Assembly: GCA_031258195.1 (NCBI GenBank)
Contig: JAIRNF010000027.1
Coordinates: forward strand, 1-64,000
From: Prevotellaceae bacterium
Lineage (GTDB): Bacteria > Bacteroidota > Bacteroidia > Bacteroidales > UBA932
DNA length: 64,000 nt
Reading direction: 5' to 3'
Shown: positions 1 through 7,005 of the stretch, in pieces
Numbering within the stretch: the stretch's first letter is position 1
How the letters are laid out: every line of letters begins with the position of its first letter
Notes under the pieces: generated by a model
Databases searched by the model: none
What the model was told of the DNA's origin: nothing
Seen by the model: the letters and a program-made list of their open reading frames with translations, nothing else
Translations under genes and position numbers: made by a program

Positions 1-727
1 TGCAAGTAAAAGAGTTTTCAAACCTCATTTCCATTAGGAAAATGTATGATTCCAGCGCATCCAAATCTTCTTCAACAGAAACCATCGGTCGTTTATTCAG
101 GGAAAGCACATAACGATAAGTCTTTGACAAGGCTTTGGTAAACTTATTCGCATTGTCCGGATTCATATAGATTAATGACGATAATACATTCAGCGAGTTA
201 AACAGAAAATGCGGGTTTATCTGCGCCCTCAGCGTTTCATGCTCGAACATCAATGCTTCACGTTTTGCTTTTTCAGAATCGGCAATGGCTTTTTGTTCAG
301 ACTGGAAATAGTGGATCAGTTCAAATGCCAACAGGATAGGAATATTGTTTGTCATTCCAAATGCAAATTTGACAAGGAAAGAAGGCAGCCCGTCTTTTGA
401 AATAAGAAGTACATCGTATATCAGGTAATTGAACATACCTAATACAATCAGGCATATTACGATTACCCCCACAAAGTCTGCTATGATACGGAGTAATATA
501 TTTTTGGAATAGGGTATATACTTATTCAGGAATAGTAATAATAGGTAATCTGCGATACACATGGTAAAGATTACGACATAGTGGGATAGTAACTGAATAA
601 GAAATTTATCCCCTAAATCTTCTTTCATCAGAATAGCACTGAATAGCATCTGACACATCGCATAGAGCAGTGTGGCAAATAGAAAAATAAGCGCATGTTT
701 TATATTTATCTTTTTAATCTGTACCAT
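1..727 (-). CDS. LytS/YehU-type sensor histidine kinase, N-terminal part (runs off left edge)
   Basis: Membrane sensor kinase of the His_kinase (PF06580) type, usually paired with a LytTR response regulator. The ATG at 727 opens a frame of 242 residues with no stop before the window edge. The first half holds several hydrophobic segments (four predicted), then a charged linker, then LRAQINPHFLFNSLN, the family's hallmark motif containing the phospho-accepting His. The HATPase domain lies outside the window. The gene points out of the window, so its regulator partner is probably beyond the left edge. The family assignment is firm; ligand and targets cannot be read from the sequence. Confidence 0.88.
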   Translation of the reverse strand, partial: MVQIKKINIKHALIFLFATLLYAMCQMLFSAILMKEDLGDKFLIQLLSHYVVIFTMCIADYLLLLFLNKYIPYSKNILLRIIADFVGVIVICLIVLGMFNYLIYDVLLISKDGLPSFLVKFAFGMTNNIPILLAFELIHYFQSEQKAIADSEKAKREALMFEHETLRAQINPHFLFNSLNVLSSLIYMNPDNANKFTKALSKTYRYVLSLNKRPMVSVEEDLDALESYIFLMEMRFENSFTC

Positions 728-832
728 AGTTCAAAAGTAGATTTTTCGCAGGAGATTCAGGGTAAATCTTCTGATTTTTCTGATGAACTTCATTATTGGG
801 GGAATGGATTTAAGTTTTTACAGAAAATGGGG

Positions 833-1363
833 TTATTCTTTCTTTTGATATTCGACCATTATAATACCGGAAGAATAGCTTCTACTTTCTATTAATTCCC
901 ATTTTGATTCTTTAGGTTGTCCAGGAAATAATGGAACTCCTTTACCAAGAACAACAGGAATATAGGCTATCCGCATTTCATCTACCAAATCGGCAGCCAG
1001 CAACATAGAAACTAATTCGCCACCACCAAATAGCCAAATGTCCTTTCCCGTTTCATTACGCAGATCGACAATGCGTTCAATCACATTTTCCGTAATGAAT
1101 TTAATGTTTCCTTTCTCTCTCCAATCATAGCGGGAAACTACATAGACTGATTTGTTGGTATACGCACCCATCGCGTCCATGTTCGACAATTCACGCCAAG
1201 AACGACCACCCATGATAATAGTATCAATCGAAGCTATAAATTCCTTATAGCCGTAATTCATTTCTTTAGTAATGGGAAATTCCGAAAGCCACTCAATATC
1301 GCCGTCCGGTTCGGCGATTCGTCCGTCAATAGATGCGGCAATGTAAAGGATAATCTTTTTCAT
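833..1363 (-). CDS. RibD C-terminal/dihydrofolate reductase-like protein
   Basis: Cytosolic NADPH-dependent reductase-like protein of the RibD_C/DHFR superfamily, 176 residues. The N-terminus MKKIILYIAASIDGRIA is the typical first strand with the substrate-loop motif; GGRSW, the LFGGGELV nucleotide-binding segment near residue 110 and the final strand pattern fit the family. A longer frame begins at 1399, but the MKK start at 1363 matches the family start. Such stand-alone copies are often cargo of Bacteroides conjugative transposons, and the DNA just upstream looks like element debris. The physiological substrate is unknown. Confidence 0.82.
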   Translation of the reverse strand: MKKIILYIAASIDGRIAEPDGDIEWLSEFPITKEMNYGYKEFIASIDTIIMGGRSWRELSNMDAMGAYTNKSVYVVSRYDWREKGNIKFITENVIERIVDLRNETGKDIWLFGGGELVSMLLAADLVDEMRIAYIPVVLGKGVPLFPGQPKESKWELIESRSYSSGIIMVEYQKKE

Positions 1364-1543
1364 GTTTCTATTTTTACGTGTTAAACTTAAAAAAACCATT
1401 TAAGTTCGCCAGTAACACGCAAAAAAGCGTGGAACTCACACTGCTCCGTCACGAGGCACTGGTATGCCCAAAGAAGAAAACAGGCAAGTCCACGCCATAC
1501 TTTCGTATAGCATGAACATTGCGCATTTGTCTCACTTCTTTTT

Positions 1544-1753
1544 TTGAAAATTACCAGTTTTCGTGACGAGACGTTCTGCGAACGTTATGTCTATATATCA
1601 AACGGCACTAAAGCCACTTTATTTTCTAATTGCAAAGATAGTGGATTCCTGCCAAGTTACAGGAGATTTGTGGTGTCAATTTCAAATTTGCAAATAACAT
1701 GTCTTGCAGGAAAGGAAGAATTTTACCATTATTTGAAAAATGCGGTAAAATAG
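1544..1753 (+). CDS. Small hypothetical protein, probably conjugative-element debris
   Basis: A 69-codon frame that would begin with TTG at 1544 and contains ETFCERYVYISNGTK and a Cys/Tyr-rich tail. From memory it resembles a small hypothetical frame annotated often in Bacteroides conjugative transposons near resistance cargo; I could not check this. There is no signal peptide or recognisable domain, and the start codon is weak, so it may be a 3' fragment or non-coding. Surrounding bases 1364-1543 and 1754-1947 contain no other convincing gene. Confidence 0.35.
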   Translation: MKITSFRDETFCERYVYISNGTKATLFSNCKDSGFLPSYRRFVVSISNLQITCLAGKEEFYHYLKNAVK

Positions 1754-1947
1754 TCGCTCGCAATTCGCTATTATTATGGATATTAAAATGTTAGAACAAG
1801 AAAAGTGATGGGTTATTATGGAGATTCAAAAAGTTTTCATATCTTTGCGATACGTTATTTGAGAGTATGAAATCAGCGCAGAATAGTACAGTCGGTTGGT
1901 TTCTAAATCATTACCTGTTCTTTTTTTGCTCGCCGCAATTGTCTAAC

Positions 1948-2321
1948 CTACAGTTGGATAGCGATTAGTGCAAGTCCGGTATAACTACTGAATATACGCA
2001 CATCGGGATATAGCTTGCGCGACAACTCGAATATTTTATGCTTCACCTTACGTGCAAGTCCGTTATTACGATATTCAGGATCGACAATAAGCCCGAAGTT
2101 AGCCACAAATTTATCGTACCCCCACGACTCAAGATAGCTGAAACCGACTAGTCTGTCATCATCCGAAGCCACAACAGCCTTTTCGGCTTTAAGCTTAGAA
2201 GCAATGTATTCGGGCCGCGTTTTGCAATACCTGTCCCGCGCTTAAGCGCCGATTTGTAGATCAGCTGGCAGATATCCTCGGCATACCTTATGTTCTGCTC
2301 CGAGGCAACTCTTATTATCAT
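1948..2321 (-). pseudogene. GNAT acetyltransferase remnant (arginine-operon type)
   Basis: Remnant of a GNAT N-acetyltransferase resembling the one that precedes argG in Bacteroides arginine operons. The start at 2321 gives MIIRVASEQNIRYAED in one frame; after about 35 codons, near 2213, the reading frame changes and continues as EYIASKLKAEKAVVAS, then GLIVDPEYRNNGLARKVK, the acetyl-CoA-binding motif A (R/Q-x-x-G-x-A), and FELSRKLYPDVRIF. Homology stops at about 1965 (GLA), roughly 100 residues short of the usual length, and a stop follows. One frameshift plus a 3' truncation make it non-functional. No argG or other arg gene is nearby. Confidence 0.72.
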
Positions 2322-2941
2322 TCAGTAAAAATTAAACGATTAAACAAACTGAGCCGTAATATATTGATGCTATAATTCGTTTAAAAGCGCAGAGACCGTA
2401 ATCCGCAAAGAAAGGTAACAGACCGTTAAGGTCGGAAGAATCGTCGTATGTGAATATTCCTAACGCTAGTTAGCGTTAGATAAAGAGATTAGTATGTAGT
2501 ATTCGCATTCATAACTTGCTACAAGTATAAGAACAATTTTTGAAAAGCATTGAAGTGAAAGTGTTTTTTATGACTGATACACAATATAATAAAAAGAATT
2601 ATTCTATAGTTTGGATAATAAATAACAGATATAGTTATAAATTGAAAGTGTATTTCTTGATTTGTCTTTATTCTTGAACTAAATAGCCATTGTTTCTTGC
2701 GAGAGATTTTTTGGAATAAGGAGAACTTAATTTATTAAACAATAGCTTTCTTATCCATCATGCCTATAAAACAGGGCATAATTCTATTTTTTCGGTAGTA
2801 TTATTAGATGTTTTGTAGTTCTGAATGGCGGAGTAGTCATCAGTTTTTAATTATTTATCATTCATTGTCAACAGTTAAGTGGTTAATTTTTACCCTCTCT
2901 TCCACATAATTATTGCTATTTACGGCAGGTAGAACTTTTTG
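2322..2941. other. AT-rich gene-free stretch
   Basis: About 620 bases without a credible gene on either strand. It is AT-rich, with a 7-bp inverted repeat TAACGCT-AGTT-AGCGTTA near 2462-2480 and otherwise nothing recognisable. It may be decayed DNA left by the rearrangement that truncated the GNAT gene. Confidence 0.4.
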
Positions 2942-2949
2942 TACGTTTG
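2942..2949 (+). promoter_or_regulatory. Bacteroidetes -7 promoter element
   Basis: TACGTTTG fits the Bacteroidetes -7 consensus TAnnTTTG. It lies 62 bases ahead of the first gene of the four-gene envelope cluster at 3012 and is its most likely promoter. Confidence 0.5.
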
Positions 2950-3011
2950 GAAAGTAAAAAGTAAACGGCAAAATGCCCCTTTTCTCAGCTAACCTCTAAA
3001 CACAAAAAAAT

Positions 3012-3368
3012 ATGTCGCGAAAAGAACTAATCGGCAAATTAACTCCTGCACATTTTGCACAAGGAGAAAGTTTCGACAAAACGGTGTTTGTATCGTTAAT
3101 TGCAGGTTTACAGAAGCAGTTAAGCACTGCATGGATGCAACCTGTTATCTTTTTAGTAATGTTCGGCCTCGGATTTCTGCTCATGCTTACTATCGGAGGT
3201 GCTATCGGAAACGGCTTAATGGTTGTCTTTATATTCCTTGCCCTAATAGTGGGTTATTTGCCTGTAATGGGTCCTGCAAAACAGATAAAATCAAGCTGCC
3301 GAACACTTGGCATTACAATACGGGATATAAACGCGGCTATACAAAAGGTAAAAACAGAACAGCGGTAA
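3012..3368 (+). CDS. Small inner-membrane protein of unknown function
   Basis: 118 residues. A hydrophilic N-terminal part (about residues 1-40, MSRKELIGKL...) is followed by two adjacent hydrophobic segments, about 43-62 and 66-84, and a basic C-terminal tail of about 30 residues. No signal-peptidase site and no recognised family. It is the first of four same-strand genes with gaps of 55, 27 and 24 bases, followed by a terminator, so co-transcription with three exported proteins is likely. The ATG sits just after an A-rich stretch, as is usual for Bacteroidetes starts. Function unknown. Confidence 0.7.
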   Translation: MSRKELIGKLTPAHFAQGESFDKTVFVSLIAGLQKQLSTAWMQPVIFLVMFGLGFLLMLTIGGAIGNGLMVVFIFLALIVGYLPVMGPAKQIKSSCRTLGITIRDINAAIQKVKTEQR

Positions 3369-3423
3369 ACATTCAACGCATAAATAACACTGATCATTCA
3401 TAGAATATAAATAGGAACACGAC

Positions 3424-4356
3424 ATGAAAAAAAGTTTATGTTCTATACTTTATGGAGCTATTATTTTAGCCGCAACAGTTAGCCTTGTGGCATGCGGAGG
3501 CAGCCAGAGCAACAAGCTGATAATTGACGGAAAACCTCATACTATCAGCATTAAAGAGATAACCTATACAGATGGTTTCTGTCGCATAGAGTTACAAACG
3601 GATAAAGAAGTAGTAGAAAAGTTTCAGGCATCTAATAACGCTCCGTTTTGGCTTGGTACTATCAACGATAACGAATATACCTCTGCCTCCGGAAGAATAG
3701 TTCTTAAAGAAGGCTTGATCTTTATAGTAGAGGCTCCTACCAAAGCCAATAGAATTGTTATTTTTACACCAGACCAAGAGTCGGTTGTCGAGTTTGACGA
3801 AGCCACTTTAAAGGCGGTATCAAACCCCTCAGTCGAAGAAATTACTAACCTCGTTCATTCTATCGATCCGGAGCTTTGTAAAAAATTTGACGGCTATCAA
3901 CCGCTCAGCTCCTCTCAAAATAGCGCAGGTATTTCGTTGGAGGTTGTCTCTGCAAAAACACGCATAAGTACTTTCGGCATGATTAAATATGAAAACGTAG
4001 AAATAAAAAGCCGTCAGAACTATACTAACGAGTTTACCAGCCATTTCTATGCTGTTGATGCCGACGACCGCACAAAATCTCTGGATATACACTTACGGGG
4101 CGGACGCAGCATTGATAATACTGAATTTTTTGGTGTTGTTATGTTCGACGGTAATGTAGATGCAAAATATGCGCTTATTATTTTTGAAGGAACAGATAGT
4201 AGCGTTTCTCCTGATCTGGTAACGCCCTCTTTTTTCTATGTTGTTGAGTTGGGTGATAAATATACCGAAGGCGAAAACACCTACACTGCAATAAAATCTT
4301 GCTGTACAACGCCCTACCTAACTGGCGATATTTTTAAAAATAAGTTAAAAGAATAA
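3424..4356 (+). CDS. Predicted lipoprotein, function unknown
   Basis: 310-residue exported lipoprotein. The N-terminus has two lysines, a hydrophobic stretch and the lipobox LVAC with Cys at residue 24, followed by GG, predicting SpII cleavage. The mature part is mostly beta-strand-like with no family I recognise. It may be two related halves: about 30-140 (begins HTISIKEITYTDG) and about 155-310. It shares short Ile/Lys-rich opening strands with the two downstream exported proteins, which hints at a common fold; this is inference. Second gene of the 3012-5385 cluster. Confidence 0.78.
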   Translation: MKKSLCSILYGAIILAATVSLVACGGSQSNKLIIDGKPHTISIKEITYTDGFCRIELQTDKEVVEKFQASNNAPFWLGTINDNEYTSASGRIVLKEGLIFIVEAPTKANRIVIFTPDQESVVEFDEATLKAVSNPSVEEITNLVHSIDPELCKKFDGYQPLSSSQNSAGISLEVVSAKTRISTFGMIKYENVEIKSRQNYTNEFTSHFYAVDADDRTKSLDIHLRGGRSIDNTEFFGVVMFDGNVDAKYALIIFEGTDSSVSPDLVTPSFFYVVELGDKYTEGENTYTAIKSCCTTPYLTGDIFKNKLKE

Positions 4357-4383
4357 TATTAAAAACCCATAAATAAAGAGAAA

Positions 4384-4845
4384 ATGCATAAAAAGATTTT
4401 TGGTATTATATTAGCATGCTGCTTACTACCATTGTTAGCACAATCGCAGCAGGCAGTAACCACGCTAACCATTAAAAAGATTGCGCTAGCAAGTCCATCG
4501 GGCAGTTATGAGGTACGTTCGATAAGTTTGGTTGATGAAAAAGGGAAAGCCGTTACATTTCCTAACGATATTGACAGCTGGTTTGAGAATGCGACCCTGC
4601 AAAACATTTTCTTGCCTAAAGGAACATCGCTAACGCTAAGTACAGACGCTGCCGGTAAGATACAGATGGTACCTACCGACGACGCAAGGCTAAGTTTTAC
4701 GTTTAAGGTTGACGAAACAGAATACCCTATTGGCGTGGGGGTAGGAACTAAGCTTGTTGTACAAAAAACAAGTGATGGAAAGTATAAGCTGCTCCCGAAA
4801 GAGACAGCCGAAATATCTCCTGCGCCAACACAAGAAAAAGAATAG
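4384..4845 (+). CDS. Secreted protein, function unknown
   Basis: 153 residues with a classical signal peptide (MHKKIFGIILACCLL... cleaved near AQSQQ, residue 20), so periplasmic or surface. The mature part begins with TTLTIKKIALASP and is predicted all-beta; the C-terminus is Pro/Glu/Lys-rich and probably disordered. A segment FLPKGTSLTLS resembles TLPKGAVLKIT of the next protein, supporting a shared fold. No catalytic motif. The gene lies 27 bases after the lipoprotein gene, in the same cluster. Confidence 0.72.
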   Translation: MHKKIFGIILACCLLPLLAQSQQAVTTLTIKKIALASPSGSYEVRSISLVDEKGKAVTFPNDIDSWFENATLQNIFLPKGTSLTLSTDAAGKIQMVPTDDARLSFTFKVDETEYPIGVGVGTKLVVQKTSDGKYKLLPKETAEISPAPTQEKE

Positions 4846-4869
4846 CGATCACTTTTAAAACCTATAAAA

Positions 4870-5385
4870 ATGACAACATCAAAGCTAAAAGCATTTACAA
4901 GCGCAGTAAACGTAGTGCTGGTTGCCCTTACTCTAATGCTGTGTATAGTAGCATGCGGAAACAGCGGTGGCAAAAAAACTGCTATCGACAGTTCGGATAA
5001 TACCGAAACGGCTAAAGAAGAAAAAAGTAACGGAGTATTCGAGATTATCGGCTTTAGTAAAGATAGCATACAGTTTAAGACAGAGGCGGAAACGAAGTTT
5101 TACGCCATTGCATTGGTAGCCAACGACGAAGTTTACGAAGGTAAAAGCTTCTCTAACCTTGTTGATACCGTATATTGGGCAAACGGCGCCCAGTTCTGGC
5201 CCGGCTCATCAATGAATATGCCTGCCGTATTTGGTGTGGGCGCAATGACTTTACCAAAAGGTGCTGTTCTAAAAATCACAGGGTTTGGTACTCCCGAAGG
5301 TTTTGAGCCGTCAAAAATCAAATTCGTAACCGATGGCGAAACCGAAATGTACTACAATATTTCGCAATCATCGTGGGAAAAATAA
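4870..5385 (+). CDS. Predicted lipoprotein, function unknown
   Basis: 171 residues. The N-terminal hydrophobic stretch ends in the lipobox CIVAC (Cys 34), followed by a Ser/Lys/Glu-rich linker to about residue 60 and a beta-rich domain (VFEIIGFSKDSIQF ... TLPKGAVLKITGFGTPEGF). Last gene of the cluster and followed by a strong hairpin terminator. No recognised family. The cluster (membrane protein, two lipoproteins, one secreted protein) suggests an envelope-associated complex, but no biochemical role can be given. Confidence 0.75.
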   Translation: MTTSKLKAFTSAVNVVLVALTLMLCIVACGNSGGKKTAIDSSDNTETAKEEKSNGVFEIIGFSKDSIQFKTEAETKFYAIALVANDEVYEGKSFSNLVDTVYWANGAQFWPGSSMNMPAVFGVGAMTLPKGAVLKITGFGTPEGFEPSKIKFVTDGETEMYYNISQSSWEK

Positions 5386-5882
5386 CTGTACAAAAAACCA
5401 CATAGATGCATATAGAGTGTTGAAATGCTATGTATTACCGTGTATCTATGTGGTTTATTTTTTAGGAAAAACCTAATGTAAGCAAGAGTAATATCATTCG
5501 CAAAGTTCTTCGAATACAACTTCGTTAGCCCGTCTATTTTAATGCTAATAGTCTCTAGCCCGTTTACTTCATCAAAAGATATGTTCGACAGCTCTCCGGT
5601 TAGATATTCATTTTCGTAACAAAGAGTACCTACTTTAAACATCCAATATTCGGCATTTTCTCCTTCTTCAGAAGCTAGCTTACACGCAGCCATACCTTCG
5701 CCACATAGTAATATATAAATGTCTTTTACCTTATTATTATCTTCGCCGTTGAATGTATGGGCTACTAATTGACCGGAATAGCTCGCAGGTTTAGCCTGTT
5801 TTGCGGCTTGTAAAAGGTCTGATATTTGCCCGAAAGCAGTGGAGCTAATCATGGCTAAAAGTATTGTTAGGTATGTTTAAAT
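5352..5882 (-). pseudogene. Secreted protein gene with lost start codon
   Basis: The open frame holds a signal-peptide core (TYLTILLAMISSTAFGQ) directly preceded by an in-frame TAA at 5877-5879, exactly where a Met-Lys start would be expected; the bases read ATT TAA instead of something like ATG AAA. Downstream codons give a plausible folded protein (DLLQAAKQAKPASYSGQ ... CGEGMAACKLASEEG). At the other end the frame runs through the convergent terminator into the neighbouring gene, overlapping it by 34 bases, which suggests the native stop is also lost. Translation from the internal Met (5852) would lack an export signal. Family not recognised. Confidence 0.5.
5392..5463. terminator. Bidirectional hairpin terminator
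   Basis: Arms AAACCACATAGATGCA (5395-5410) and TGTATCTATGTGGTTT (5441-5456) form a long stem around a 30-base loop, with A-rich DNA before and T-rich DNA after. It ends the 3012-5385 cluster; the convergent frame on the minus strand reads through it. Confidence 0.7.
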
Positions 5883-6035
5883 CACAGCAGTTGTCCTTTT
5901 ATAATAATAAGATACTTTTATTCCGATAATTCCAACATAATGCGAGTTCGATCTAAGCAATAATATTAATAAATTCTCGGCATAGTCTTTGATGTTGTAT
6001 AACTTGAAATTAGAACCCCTAATACTAAACATACC

Positions 6036-6917
6036 ATGAAAAAAGTATATGCTACCATGCTGCTTTTATTCGTTTATTCGAGTGCTTCTGCAACCTCTCA
6101 ATGCCCAGATATTTTAATATGGAAAGCGGATACACTTCGGCTGTTTTCTAACCCACTTGATTCAAAAGATGGTAGAAAGTCATTATTGATAACCAAAATC
6201 TCCGATGAAATAATAAGACAGAGTAGAATACTATATCCTGATAAACCCAACAAAGAAAGATATTTCATTTCATCAACCTATTGGAGAGGATATGTTGCTG
6301 AGTAGGTTCTTTCAAACGACAGCTTATTTCTAAATAATATTTACGATAGTTTTGATGAAAATTTAAAAGTAAGCCTTAGCCTGCCATTTCTCAATTTAAA
6401 ACCAAACGAAAAACTATTTGCTTCGTGGGTAAATGGAGATTTGATCATTCCAAAAGGAGAATGTATTCAGTATATACACATGGGGTATGAGTCGATTTAC
6501 GAAGAAGAGATAATTCTTTGGTTTGACGATGGCATACTTAAAAACACCGAAAATTACCAGAATCAAATTATAAAGAAATCTGATTTTGGTAATTCTATTA
6601 CCGATTTCATTTATTCTAATATTGACTGGGATAGGCTTCCCGATTTTAACGGTAGCTATTATCATACATGCATAACGATACAACCCACAGAAGAAGGAAT
6701 GCTAGATAGCATTGTCACAGCTTATACTTACCTAACGATCACGAAAGAAAAAGGCTTTGAAGTAATAAACGATATGGATAATGTTTTTATTAAAGAAGGT
6801 ATCAGAATAGTAAAATTAATTCCGGATCGGGATGTTATTTATAAACGAGGTAAAATACAATATGATGGGATAATAATACTTTTTTGCGACGAACAAAAAA
6901 ATAAATACAACTACTAG
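6036..6917 (+). pseudogene. Secreted protein interrupted by one in-frame amber codon
   Basis: A signal peptide (MKKVYATMLLLFVYSSASAT) starts a frame interrupted at codon 90 by TAG (6303-6305) but otherwise open in the same frame to TAA at the end, 293 codons in total. The part after the stop (VLSNDSLFLNNIYDSF ... FASWVNGDLIIPKGECI) has normal composition, so a single nonsense change is the simplest reading. The family is not recognised. It lies alone between the convergent pair upstream and the GH92 gene. Confidence 0.62.
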
Positions 6918-6966
6918 CAACCTATATTTATATCCCTATGTTAAGCAGTTGTTTTGCTTTTTATGC

Positions 6967-6974
6967 TATATTTG
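6967..6974 (+). promoter_or_regulatory. Bacteroidetes -7 promoter element
   Basis: TATATTTG, 31 bases ahead of the GH92 start at 7006; matches TAnnTTTG. Confidence 0.55.
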
Positions 6975-7005
6975 AGGATATCCGAACAGCTCAAATCTCC
7001 TTACC

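Noticed and set aside
4506-5069. Minus-strand frame of 187 codons
   Set aside because: Shadow of two well-supported plus-strand genes; Ser/Phe-rich antisense composition and no start context.
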